Below, piece by piece: positions 45,124 to 53,523 of a stretch of 64,000 bases of DNA. The translations under genes and the position numbers were made by a program. The stretch is from assembly GCF_001426525.1 (NCBI RefSeq), contig NZ_LMEW01000006.1, positions 1 to 64,000 of the forward strand, read 5' to 3'. Every line of letters begins with the position of its first letter. The first letter of the stretch is position 1. The notes under the pieces are model-generated. The model saw nothing but the letters and a program-made list of their open reading frames with translations. It was not told the origin of the DNA and ran no database searches. This DNA comes from Massilia sp. Root133 (GTDB lineage Bacteria > Pseudomonadota > Gammaproteobacteria > Burkholderiales > Burkholderiaceae_D).

Positions 45124-46161
45124 ATGAAGAAATATCGGATCGACGATACGTGCCGAAGTTTTGAACGCGGCGGAATTCCCACGCTTGCCGACGTCGCGAG
45201 ATTCGCTGGCGTCTCTGTCATGAGCGTATGGAGAACCATGAACGGGGAGTCGGCAGTGAGTGAGCGTACGCGGCGCAAGGTCGTCGCTGCGCTCGAGGCA
45301 CTGCACTACGCGCCGAATGATCAGGCGCGCATTCTGGCCGGTTCCAGAACTGTCCGGATCGGTGTCGTTCACAACCAGGATTCCCGTTTCCTGAGCGAAT
45401 TTCTGCTGAATCTCCTTGATCAATCTGTCGTCAATAATGTGAATCTGGTCGTCACCAAAGACATACGGGTCGACGGAATGATCTTCTTGCCATCACCCTA
45501 CACGGAAGATATGGTAACAAGTGCCTTCCGCGAAGTGGATATTCCTTCCGTAGTGGTTGGCTCCGCATTGACCGACGAGCATGTCAGCGCCTTTTATGGC
45601 GACGATCGCGAGGCGGCATACAAAATGACAAGCCACTTGATTCGTCTCGGCCATCATCGTATCGGCTTCATATCCGGACCCAGGGATAATATTGTCGGCA
45701 TACGTCGCCTGGAAGGATATCGTCGTGCCATCAGCGAAAACGGGGCGGATGTGTCGGATCATCTGGTTGTGTCCGGTGACTTCACTTACCGATCAGGCCT
45801 GGATGCGGCACAACGATTACTCGATTTATCGGAACGTCCAACGGCGATTTTCGCGAGCAGCGACAACATGGCTGCTGCGGCAGTCGCGCTCGCGTTTCGT
45901 CGCGGCTTGAATGTCCCCAGCGATCTGACTGTTACGGGTTTTGGTAACACCACGATCGCCACATCGAACTGGCCCGAACTGACGACGCTGGCATATCCAA
46001 TTGCCGACATGGCGGGCCTGGCGATACATGCGCTTCTTCGGCACGTGCGGGCGGTGCGCGAGGGACGGGCTCCGGGTGTAGAGCGATCCAGTATGAGCCT
46101 TGACATCGTGCGGAGACAGTCGGACGCCGCCCCGCGACTGCGGGGCGGTAGAACATGTTAG
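45124..46161 (+). CDS. LacI-family regulator, possibly with an internal deletion
   Basis: A 345-residue LacI/GalR regulator. The helix-turn-helix and hinge are at about residues 19-75 (TLADVARFAGVSVMSVWRTMNG, then ALEALHYAPNDQAR), followed by a sugar-binding domain. Between LVVTKD and VDGMIFLP, where the family normally has a helix of about 20-25 residues between strands 2 and 3, almost nothing remains, so the N-terminal lobe may be damaged. The second lobe is complete (TAIFASSDNMAAAAVALAFRRG, VTGFGNTTIA). The gene converges on the receptor gene at 46158, with stop codons overlapping by 3 nt, and is probably its regulator. Confidence 0.83.
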   Translation: MKKYRIDDTCRSFERGGIPTLADVARFAGVSVMSVWRTMNGESAVSERTRRKVVAALEALHYAPNDQARILAGSRTVRIGVVHNQDSRFLSEFLLNLLDQSVVNNVNLVVTKDIRVDGMIFLPSPYTEDMVTSAFREVDIPSVVVGSALTDEHVSAFYGDDREAAYKMTSHLIRLGHHRIGFISGPRDNIVGIRRLEGYRRAISENGADVSDHLVVSGDFTYRSGLDAAQRLLDLSERPTAIFASSDNMAAAAVALAFRRGLNVPSDLTVTGFGNTTIATSNWPELTTLAYPIADMAGLAIHALLRHVRAVREGRAPGVERSSMSLDIVRRQSDAAPRLRGGRTC

Positions 46162-49100
46162 AAGGTACTACGCAGTGACAGCGTATAGCTGCGGCCAGGG
46201 ATATTCTGGTTGAACACGGCGCCGTTGAATTGCGTGTAGGTCTGGCTGATCGCGTTGTTCACGTTCCATACACTCAACGTCAGGTCGGTGTTGTAACCGA
46301 AACCAAATACCTTCTGCAGGTTCATGCCCGCAGACAAGTCCACTTGTTGGCGCCCCGTACTGTAGGCATAGGCGCCTCCTGGTACCGTCAGGCCGGTGTT
46401 GACGTTGACGACCGTCGATGCCTGGTACTGGCGCGTCACGCGCATGTTCACACCGTTACGTTCGTAATACACGGTCAGGTTGTTGGTGCGTGGCGGCACA
46501 CCAGAGACGGGCGGCGCATTCGGGGTCTCGTCTTTCTGCTTGGTGTAGGTAAAGTTACCGGTGAAGCCGAAGCCTTTCACCGGCAACATATCCAATGCCT
46601 GCTGCCAGGTGAGTTCGAGACCCCGAATCTTCAGCTTCGTCGCGATGTTGTAGGGCTCGGTGATCTCGACCAGATGCTTGTCCGGACCACCGCTCGCATC
46701 GACGGATTGCTGTTGCGCTGCCGTCAGGCCGACCGTGCCATAGATCTGGTTCAGCTGGGCGAGCGAGTACTGCACGATATGCGTACCGGGACGGTCGACG
46801 ATGTCCTTCGCAAACGCGCCCAAGGCAACATAGGAGTCGCGCGACATATAGTATTCCAGACCCAGATCCAGGTTATTGGCCAGGAACGGTTTGAGATCCG
46901 GATTGGTGATGCTGCCCTGGCGCGCCCCCTGGTCGCCGATGGAGAGCCTGGTCTGGCGCAGGTCGGCGGGATTCGCCCGCGTCATCGATTTCGACGCCGC
47001 GATCCGGGCAATCATCTTCGGCGTGATGTTATAGGCGAGCGTCGCCGACGGCAGCAGGTTGTGGTAAGTCACGGTTTCGTACGACCAGGTTGCAACGGAT
47101 GGATAGAGGCCGCCGTTTTGCAGCGTCGCGTTGCGAGGATCGGCAGTGGCCGCGAGGTCGCCGATCGTTTGTCTCGTTCGGGCATAGCGGACGCCGGCGT
47201 TGAAGCGCAGGGTACGACCATACACGTTCAGTCGGCCATTCGTTTCGGCATAGGCGCCACCCACCGCTTCACGGATGTAGCCGCCACTGCCGCTAAAGAA
47301 ACCCTTGTAAATATTGTCGCGGAAATATTGGTAATTGGTGTCTTTGGCGAACTTGTTCCAGTCTAGGGTGATGAAACCATGGTCCGTCGGCTGCAGGTAA
47401 TTTACAAGTGCACCATTCGGGACGAGGGAGCCGAGGTACGCCAGCGGCGTGGTCTGGCCGGCTGAAGAACCCGTACCGTAGCCCGGATACGCGGTGGCGG
47501 CATTCGTCATCGGCCCAGGGGCATACCGTCCGTCGCAACCGGGGTTCTGGATCTGGGTGTTGGGACCGAAGAACGTATAGTTGAGGTTGTTGCCGCAAGT
47601 AACGTTGGCCCACGCATCGGCGACCGTGTAGCTGCGGTAACGCCGCTCGATATCGTCATACGTGCCGCCGACCTTGATACTGAAGTCGTCGTCACCCCAT
47701 TTGACGTTCAGGCGCGTGCCGCGGGTCGAATTGCTGCGTTCATACAAATCCATGACCAGGCCCGACATGCCCTGGCCGGCCTGGTACCAGCCGAAGTTGC
47801 TTGGGTCGTTGGGATTCAGGTTGCCCGTGAACGTAGGCGGCTGACCCGGTGTCGTGTTGTCGTAGGTAATGACGGACGGTGCGGCCATCGTCGCAACCTT
47901 AACCTGCGGCATGTCACGGGAAAACTTGCTCAGCGTGTAGTTGAATGCGCCGTCGATCGTCCACTTGTCGCTCGGGCGCCATTCGAAGCCGGGGTTAAGG
48001 CTACGGAACTTGGTCTTGTCGATATCCGGACGGTATTCCAGTCCCCAGAACGTGTTGGCCAGGGTCGCTTTCGTAATGACGCAGCCGATCGTGCAATCGC
48101 TGCGGTCGAATTCCATGCCGATGGGGATAGGCGTGTTTGCGCGGGTACCCACGTTCATTGCCTGCCATTCCATCTCATTCCGCTTCTGCGCGAACACCGT
48201 GTCGAAGTAAAGGTTCCAGTCTTCGTTCGGCTGCCATTGAACGCTGATCACTTCGCCCGCGCGGCGGCGTTGGCCTTCGAATACCTGGTGCCGGCCCAGG
48301 CGGCCCATCAGTCCATTGTCGATCTGCTGGATGGTCGCCCCCGGGTTGAGCGCCAATAACATCGCCCGGTCGATCGTCGCGCCAGGGACGAGGACCGAAC
48401 GGGCGTAATTCGGCAACAGGTTCAAAGGCAGGCCTGCCGGCACCTTGTCCGGTGTCGATTGCGATCCGCCCCCCGTGCTGTTCGGATTGTCCGAGGCATT
48501 GGCCTGGAACGATTTCAACTGGAGATTCCGCATGTCGACCGTGTCAAATGCGTCGGTACGGTACTTCGTCATGCCCCAGGCCACGCCGCCCAGGATCCCG
48601 AATTTGCCGAACCTGCTGGTGTTCCACGTATTGCTGATCAGGGCCGAACCCGTCGTACCCGGTTTCTTGTCCCTGTCGCGGTAGTTGCCGCTGAGCGTAA
48701 AGGCCGACCGGAAGCCGGCTTTATCGAATGGCCGGACGCTGCGCATGTCCACGGTGCCGGCGATGCCGCCCTCGATGACGCTGGCTTGCTGGCTCTTGTA
48801 CACCGTCGCGCTGCGGAACAGCTCCGACGGAAGAAAGTCCATGTCGACTTCGCGGTTGGCGCTGATATTGCCGCCCCAGCTGCCCGCCGACGCGGACGCC
48901 ATCGGCGCACCGTTCAGCAGCACCCGGGTAAAGGCCGGGCCCATGCCGCGGATCGAGACGTTCATGCCCTCGCCATCGATCGACGCCCGCGTGACCGTCA
49001 CACCGGGTACGCGCGACAACGCGTCTGCGATGTTCGGATCGGGGAACTTGCCCATGTCTTCCGAAAACACGGTATCGCTCAGGCCGATGTTTTCGCGCTT

Positions 49101-49298
49101 TTCGTTCGCGGACAGGGCCAGCGAACTGCGATAACCCGTCACGGTGACTTTCTCGACATTCTCCTTGCCGGCGGTTTTATCCGATTCGGACGCGGATTGT
49201 GCGTAGGCGTTTGAAATGAGTGCCGCCAGCATCGTCAGCGTAAAAACGCTGGATCCGGCTCGACGGCGGGAATGGCATGGTGTCTTATGGTTTTTCAA
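46158..49298 (-). CDS. TonB-dependent outer-membrane receptor
   Basis: A 1046-residue receptor with a signal peptide (about 1-33, NAYAQS), plug (about 45-190; VTVTGYRSSLALSANEKREN, GKFPDPNIADALSRVPGVTV, VSIRGMGPAF) and beta-barrel ending LSLRSTF with the terminal phenylalanine used for barrel assembly. It is a paralogue of the receptor at 39198. It stands alone on its strand beside a LacI gene, with two inverted repeats upstream (49410-49440 area and 49561-49584). Cargo is probably a plant oligosaccharide, but no glycosidase is in the same operon to narrow this down. Confidence 0.92.
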   Translation of the reverse strand: MKNHKTPCHSRRRAGSSVFTLTMLAALISNAYAQSASESDKTAGKENVEKVTVTGYRSSLALSANEKRENIGLSDTVFSEDMGKFPDPNIADALSRVPGVTVTRASIDGEGMNVSIRGMGPAFTRVLLNGAPMASASAGSWGGNISANREVDMDFLPSELFRSATVYKSQQASVIEGGIAGTVDMRSVRPFDKAGFRSAFTLSGNYRDRDKKPGTTGSALISNTWNTSRFGKFGILGGVAWGMTKYRTDAFDTVDMRNLQLKSFQANASDNPNSTGGGSQSTPDKVPAGLPLNLLPNYARSVLVPGATIDRAMLLALNPGATIQQIDNGLMGRLGRHQVFEGQRRRAGEVISVQWQPNEDWNLYFDTVFAQKRNEMEWQAMNVGTRANTPIPIGMEFDRSDCTIGCVITKATLANTFWGLEYRPDIDKTKFRSLNPGFEWRPSDKWTIDGAFNYTLSKFSRDMPQVKVATMAAPSVITYDNTTPGQPPTFTGNLNPNDPSNFGWYQAGQGMSGLVMDLYERSNSTRGTRLNVKWGDDDFSIKVGGTYDDIERRYRSYTVADAWANVTCGNNLNYTFFGPNTQIQNPGCDGRYAPGPMTNAATAYPGYGTGSSAGQTTPLAYLGSLVPNGALVNYLQPTDHGFITLDWNKFAKDTNYQYFRDNIYKGFFSGSGGYIREAVGGAYAETNGRLNVYGRTLRFNAGVRYARTRQTIGDLAATADPRNATLQNGGLYPSVATWSYETVTYHNLLPSATLAYNITPKMIARIAASKSMTRANPADLRQTRLSIGDQGARQGSITNPDLKPFLANNLDLGLEYYMSRDSYVALGAFAKDIVDRPGTHIVQYSLAQLNQIYGTVGLTAAQQQSVDASGGPDKHLVEITEPYNIATKLKIRGLELTWQQALDMLPVKGFGFTGNFTYTKQKDETPNAPPVSGVPPRTNNLTVYYERNGVNMRVTRQYQASTVVNVNTGLTVPGGAYAYSTGRQQVDLSAGMNLQKVFGFGYNTDLTLSVWNVNNAISQTYTQFNGAVFNQNIPGRSYTLSLRSTF

Positions 49299-50145
49299 GC
49301 TTATCTCCGTTTATTGAATATTTTTTTGTTCCGGCGGAATAGAGCGTGTTCGCGCCGGCGCCATATAACGGTATCTTTTCGCTTTAATAAAATGCCAATC
49401 CTAATTTTGATTCAGTCAATACAATATTTGAATCCGCAGGCGTAACGCCCTGTAAGGACGCGAGAAGGGTGCTCGCTATCAAAAAATGTTGTGCGCTAAC
49501 ATGCAACACTCGTCATTGCGATGTGTCAGCGAATTCCCACACTCTCGCAGGAGATGATCTCGATTCAATACATATATTGAATCGCATGGATACCAATTGT
49601 AGATTGATCTGTGCGTTTTGATCCGGGATGATTGTTAGCTTGCGGGGGAAATGTTATAGAGTGTTTGAGATTGGAGTCGCCGGTATAAACCGATTGGAGG
49701 CGATATCCTCGCCTCGGCCCGGGGTTTTGAATGGACGGCCAATCTCAACAAAAAAGTTATGACGAATGCCGATTTCCTCGCCGGTGCTTCTGCCGCCCGA
49801 CGTGGCTGAGCCGCCAAGCTGGGAATATTGAATATGGCGAATCGCCATATCGATTGCGCCGAAAAATGTAGTCGACGATTCCGCAAACGCGTGCGCAGCG
49901 CACAAACCGGACAAGGCCCTCCCAATGAATTTCTTTTTAATTATTGTTTCCAAAAATATGTTGGTCCAATTGTCTGCAAGGTGACTCTGTGGATTCGCGG
50001 TTTCGACGATTGAACGCGCATGCCTCCGAAAGAACATGAGGGTGCAATCAGGCACTCGAAGCGCCTGGCAAACTAATAAGCGAACCGGGATGAATGGGTG
50101 GACAGGAAAAAGGCCTTCAGGCTGCGACAAGCAGCGCCTCGTTAC
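49299..50145. other. AT-rich intergenic region upstream of the receptor
   Basis: Within this 0.85-kb region I see promoter-like AT-rich DNA and two related palindromes: GATTCA...TGAATC at about 49412-49437 and CGATTCAATA-CATA-TATTGAATCG at 49561-49584. Two overlapping minus-strand open frames (49635-50130) have no recognisable domain, no leader and no clear ribosome binding site, and I do not call them genes. Confidence 0.45.
49561..49584. promoter_or_regulatory. Perfect palindromic operator candidate
   Basis: CGATTCAATA and TATTGAATCG are exact 10-bp inverted repeats around CATA. A weaker relative, GATTCA...TGAATC, occurs about 130 bp closer to the receptor start. Together they look like a pair of operators for the receptor gene. 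Confidence 0.55.
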
Positions 50146-50402
50146 TCACCTTTCTGCGCTCGAAGCTTCTTGTGCGGCATCGATATTTCTCATTGCGGCG
50201 CTAAAATAAAATCCCTGACCGACGTTACAACCGAGGCTCTGAACAAAATCCAGCTGCGCTTTCGTTTCAATCTCTTCGGCACAGTGCTCAAGTGCATTTT
50301 TCTGGCTAACTGCACAATGGCCTCCAGAGTTCCGGCGAGTTTCCTGTCTTCGGAAATCCCATCGATGAAGATGCGATCGATCTTCGGGATGACGAACATC
50401 GG
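50146..50402 (-). pseudogene. Remnant of an EAL-domain c-di-GMP phosphodiesterase
   Basis: Reading leftward from about 50402, IPKIDRIFIDGISEDRK...TLEAIVQLARKMHLSTV matches the later part of EAL domains, including the conserved KIDRIFIDG segment. A one-base shift then gives AEEIETKAQLDFVQSLGCNVGQGFYFSA, the usual EAL end (E..E..... GC...QG...). The stop is at 50146-50148. The EAL motif itself and everything upstream are missing, so this is the C-terminal ~85 residues of a dead gene. Confidence 0.75.
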
Positions 50403-50490
50403 CGAATGAACGCCCCGGTTTTTTGTAGAGGCTCTATTGTTGAGAGAATGGAGTCATGAAGAAACAATCGCCGGATCGACGTTGGTGTTA

Positions 50491-50513
50491 AAGATGTATA
50501 TCATTTGCATGTT
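50491..50513. promoter_or_regulatory. NsrR box before the hemerythrin gene
   Basis: This 23-bp site starts AAGATGTAT and ends TTTGCATGTT. It matches the known NsrR consensus (AAGATGYATTT, one base, AAATRCATCTT) at 19 of 23 positions. It lies about 50 bp before the hemerythrin start codon, and an NsrR gene is nearby, so NO-controlled repression is likely. Confidence 0.65.
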
Positions 50514-50561
50514 TAGAGGAAACGCCTTAAACTTGAGCTATTCCGACAACCTCGACCGGTC

Positions 50562-50984
50562 ATGAACATCGACAAATTCAAAGCCCAGCACATCGCCATC
50601 CTTGACGGCATCGCGCGCCTGCGCGAGGCGACGCAAGGCGGGATCGTGGAGAACGCCGCGCACATCGCCGCGCACATCATCAAGCTGAGCGGCACTGTGA
50701 AGCTCCACCTCAAGGTCGAAGACAGTGTGCTCTATCCGGGGCTCGCGAGCGACGCGAATCCCAGGCTCGCCAGACTGGGGGAACGTTACCAGCGCGAGAT
50801 GGACGGCATCGCCGGCGCGTATTTCGAGTTCGCTAACCGGTGGAATCTCGCGGACCGTGTCGAAGCCAATCCCGAAGGCTTTCGTGCCGACGCGAACCGC
50901 GTCCTGCGCGTGCTGTTCGAACGCATGAAGCGCGAAGACGCCGAGTTCTATCCGGCGATCGAGGCCGCCCATCCGCCTGCGTAA
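50562..50984 (+). CDS. Hemerythrin HHE-domain protein
   Basis: A 140-residue four-helix hemerythrin-like protein that should bind a non-haem di-iron centre. Candidate ligands are His10, His34 or His38, the H-x3-E pair His49-Glu53 in HLKVEDSVLYPG, and acidic residues in KREDAEFYPAIE. There is no leader, so it is cytoplasmic. Small hemerythrins of this type, and the larger YtfE, respond to nitric oxide or repair iron-sulphur clusters. An NsrR-like box at 50491-50513 and the convergent nsrR gene support a role in nitrosative stress. Confidence 0.83.
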   Translation: MNIDKFKAQHIAILDGIARLREATQGGIVENAAHIAAHIIKLSGTVKLHLKVEDSVLYPGLASDANPRLARLGERYQREMDGIAGAYFEFANRWNLADRVEANPEGFRADANRVLRVLFERMKREDAEFYPAIEAAHPPA

Positions 50985-51087
50985 GCCCGGCAAATACGGC
51001 CTCCAGATCCTGCATGCCGACCCGGCGATGAATGTCGGGCTCTACGCCGTCTGGTATCTTCGTCGCGGCGTCGATACCGGCGCGCCG

Positions 51088-51540
51088 TCAGCGGACGGTC
51101 TTTTTACGATGCACCTTGATCGGGGTCTCGCGCGGCGGCGGTTCCGGCAGGAGGTCGGCCAGCGTATGGCGGTCGAGCGTGGCGAGATACGCGGCCGTCG
51201 CATCCTGCAGGACGCCCTTCAGGCGGCAGGCGCCGGTCAGTCCGCAGGGCACGCCGACCGGATCGAAACATTCGGCCATGTAGAAGTCGGTTTCGCTATT
51301 GCGGATGACGTCGCCGAGGTTGATGTCCTTCGGCGCATGCGCCAGGCGAAAACCGCCGTAGCGCCCCCGGACGGTCTCGATGACGCCGCTGCGGCCCAGT
51401 TCGAACACGACTTTCATCAGGTGGTTCCGCGATATGCCGTGCAGGTCGGCGATTTCCTGGATGGTGACGAGCCGGTCCCGGTGGCCACCGAGATGAAGCA
51501 GCGTACGCAACGTATAGTCGGTGAAGGATGTCAGGCGCAT
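51088..51540 (-). CDS. nsrR: NsrR, Rrf2-family nitric-oxide-sensing repressor
   Basis: A 150-residue Rrf2-family protein. A winged helix-turn-helix (residues 1-75; TIQEIADLHGISRNHLMKVV) precedes the cluster loop with Cys91, Cys99 and Cys105 (ECF..., PCGLTGAC), the three cysteines that hold the NsrR iron-sulphur cluster. RYGGFRLA is also typical of NsrR. Nitric oxide attacks the cluster and releases DNA. The hemerythrin gene meets it end-on and has an NsrR-like box. A weaker version of the box (51547-51569) lies directly upstream of this gene, so it probably represses itself. Confidence 0.9.
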   Translation of the reverse strand: MRLTSFTDYTLRTLLHLGGHRDRLVTIQEIADLHGISRNHLMKVVFELGRSGVIETVRGRYGGFRLAHAPKDINLGDVIRNSETDFYMAECFDPVGVPCGLTGACRLKGVLQDATAAYLATLDRHTLADLLPEPPPRETPIKVHRKKTVR

Positions 51541-51546
51541 GGTCCA

Positions 51547-51569
51547 GACAAGTATAACGCATACATGTT
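51547..51569. promoter_or_regulatory. Weak NsrR-like box at its own promoter
   Basis: Read on the minus strand this starts AACATGTAT and matches the NsrR consensus at about 15 of 23 positions. It also contains the inverted repeat ATAAC-N8-GTTAT (51554-51571). It begins 7 bp before the nsrR start codon. Confidence 0.4.
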
Positions 51570-51735
51570 ATGCGGTCTCCGGCCGGCCTCCGGTCCGACC
51601 GAACAAGCCGATGCGTAGTCCCTGTGCCACACGCAGCGCGAGCGCCATCATGACATCGGCTCGGCGGAGCGGCCAGCGGACGCCGTGGGCCGTCAGGCTG
51701 CCTGATCAATACCGTTTATGTATTAATTGATCCAA

Positions 51736-51774
51736 ACAAAGCATTGGTTTTGGATAATTAGTTGACATAGAGTG
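51736..51774 (+). promoter_or_regulatory. 39-bp upstream element shared with position 30012
   Basis: ACAAAGCATTGGTTTTGGAT...TTGACATAGAGTG matches the element at 30012-30050 (29 of 39 positions). An inverted repeat ATCCAAA...TTTGGAT (about 51730-51754) partly overlaps it. It lies 61 bp before the GH43 start codon. Confidence 0.5.
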
Positions 51775-51835
51775 GCCCCCACGCAAGAACCGGAACAGCG
51801 CACCAGGCTGGTCCACCATCGGGAGCTCGATCCAC

Positions 51836-53518
51836 ATGAAAAAATATTCCGCACGGGCCATGTTCCTCCTGGGCGCACTGGCCCTGGGTGCCGCCTCTTC
51901 CATGGCGCCGGCAGTTGCAGCAGACGCGCCCGTCGCGCGCTTCGAGCGTTTTTCCTACCAGGGCCGGGCCCAGGAAAACGTCCAACCGCGTGCCGGCGAG
52001 TTCGTCAACCCGATCCTGAGCGGCTATTACCCCGACCCGTCGATCACGCGCGTGGGCGACGATTATTACCTGGTGAATTCCTCGTTCACGAATTTCCCGG
52101 GACTCCCCGTCTTCCGCTCCAAGGATCTCGTCAACTGGACGCAGGTCGGCAACGCGCTCGACCGCCCCGGCCAGGTCGATTTCACCGGCGTGCGCGCGTC
52201 GCAGGGCATTTATGCCCCGGACATCTCGTACCACGACGGCACGTTCTATATCGTCACCACGTGTTCGAGCTGCCCGGGCGGCACGGGGAACTTCGTCATC
52301 ACGGCGAAGGATCCGGCCGGTCCGTGGTCGCAGCCGGTCACGATCCGGGGCTTGCAAGGCATCGATCCATCCCTCGTCTGGGATGACGGCAAGCTCTATG
52401 TCGTGTACAACAATGCCCCGGAAGGCAAGCCGCGCTACGACGGCCATCGGGCGATCTGGATCGCGGAGCTGGACCCGCGCACGCTGCAGTTCGCCGGCAA
52501 GCCGAAAGTCCTCGTCGACGGCGGCGTGGCGCCCGACAAGCGGCCGATCTGGATCGAGGGCCCGCACATCTTCAAGAAGGATGGCCACTACTACCTCATC
52601 TGTGCCGAAGGCGGGACGGCCGACAACCACTCCGAAGTCGTGCTCCGGTCCGACACCGTCACGGGACCCTATGCGCCGGGGCCCGTCAATCCGATCCTGA
52701 CGCAGCGCGACCTGGATCCGAAACGTCCGCATCCCGTCACCACGGCCGGCCACGCCGATTTCGTCCAGACGCAGAACGGGCAGTGGTGGGCCGTCTTCCT
52801 GGCGACGCGGCCTTACCCGGGCAACTTCTTTAACATCGGGCGCGAAACCTTCATGCTGCCGGTCGACTGGAAAGATGGCTGGCCGCTGATCCTGGAGCAG
52901 GGCAAGACGGTACCGTATGCCGTCGCGAAGCCCGCCTTGCCGGCGCAACCGCCCGCGCCGGTGCCCACCAACGGCAACTTCGCGTACGTGGACGAATTCG
53001 ACGGTCCGCTGTCGTCCGCCTGGATCGGCATCCGCATTCCGCGTGCGCCGCTGTACACCGTCGAACGCGGCGCACTGGCGCTGCGTGCCGGCGCGCCGCT
53101 GGGCGACCTGCGCGGCGTGCCCGCCTTCGTCGGCCGGCGCCAGCAGCATCACGTCGCCACCGTATCGACCGTCGTCGACTTCGTGCCGCAACACGATGGC
53201 GACCGTGCCGGCCTCGTCGCCATGCAGAACGACGACAACCACGTGTTCCTCGGCCTGACGCGCAGCGCCGGCAAGAACGTGGTGGCCCTGTACAAGACGG
53301 AGAGCGGCAAGGAGACGCTGGTCGCCAGCAAGCCGGTCGCGTCCAAACGGGTCGAACTCGTCATGGACATGAACGGCGGCGAAGCCAGCTACCGCTACCG
53401 CGACGGGGATACGACGACGACCCTGGCCGACAAGCTGGATATCCGCTTCCTGTCGACGCAGAAGGCGGGCGGATTCGTGGGCGTGGTGGTCGGTCCTTAC
53501 GCAGCCACCGGACGCTGA
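51836..53518 (+). CDS. GH43 beta-xylosidase (secreted)
   Basis: A 560-residue secreted GH43 enzyme with a C-terminal concanavalin-like domain, the layout of beta-xylosidases of the XynB type. Signal peptide about 1-29 (PAVAAD). Propeller (about 55-345) with base Asp in GYYPDPSITRVGDDYYL, Asp in LQGIDPSLVWDD and acid Glu in WIEGPHIFKKDGHYYL. C-terminal domain (about 370-558), starting YVDEFDGPLSSAW. It should release xylose from xylooligosaccharides, with arabinofuranosidase activity possible. It is monocistronic, meeting a hydrolase gene end-on with a 5-bp gap, and shares an upstream element with the DUF1080 operon. Confidence 0.92.
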   Translation: MKKYSARAMFLLGALALGAASSMAPAVAADAPVARFERFSYQGRAQENVQPRAGEFVNPILSGYYPDPSITRVGDDYYLVNSSFTNFPGLPVFRSKDLVNWTQVGNALDRPGQVDFTGVRASQGIYAPDISYHDGTFYIVTTCSSCPGGTGNFVITAKDPAGPWSQPVTIRGLQGIDPSLVWDDGKLYVVYNNAPEGKPRYDGHRAIWIAELDPRTLQFAGKPKVLVDGGVAPDKRPIWIEGPHIFKKDGHYYLICAEGGTADNHSEVVLRSDTVTGPYAPGPVNPILTQRDLDPKRPHPVTTAGHADFVQTQNGQWWAVFLATRPYPGNFFNIGRETFMLPVDWKDGWPLILEQGKTVPYAVAKPALPAQPPAPVPTNGNFAYVDEFDGPLSSAWIGIRIPRAPLYTVERGALALRAGAPLGDLRGVPAFVGRRQQHHVATVSTVVDFVPQHDGDRAGLVAMQNDDNHVFLGLTRSAGKNVVALYKTESGKETLVASKPVASKRVELVMDMNGGEASYRYRDGDTTTTLADKLDIRFLSTQKAGGFVGVVVGPYAATGR

Positions 53519-53523
53519 CGTCG

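Noticed and set aside
49635..50130. Two overlapping minus-strand open frames in the AT-rich region
   Set aside because: No recognisable fold, leader or ribosome binding site; lengths are within chance expectation.
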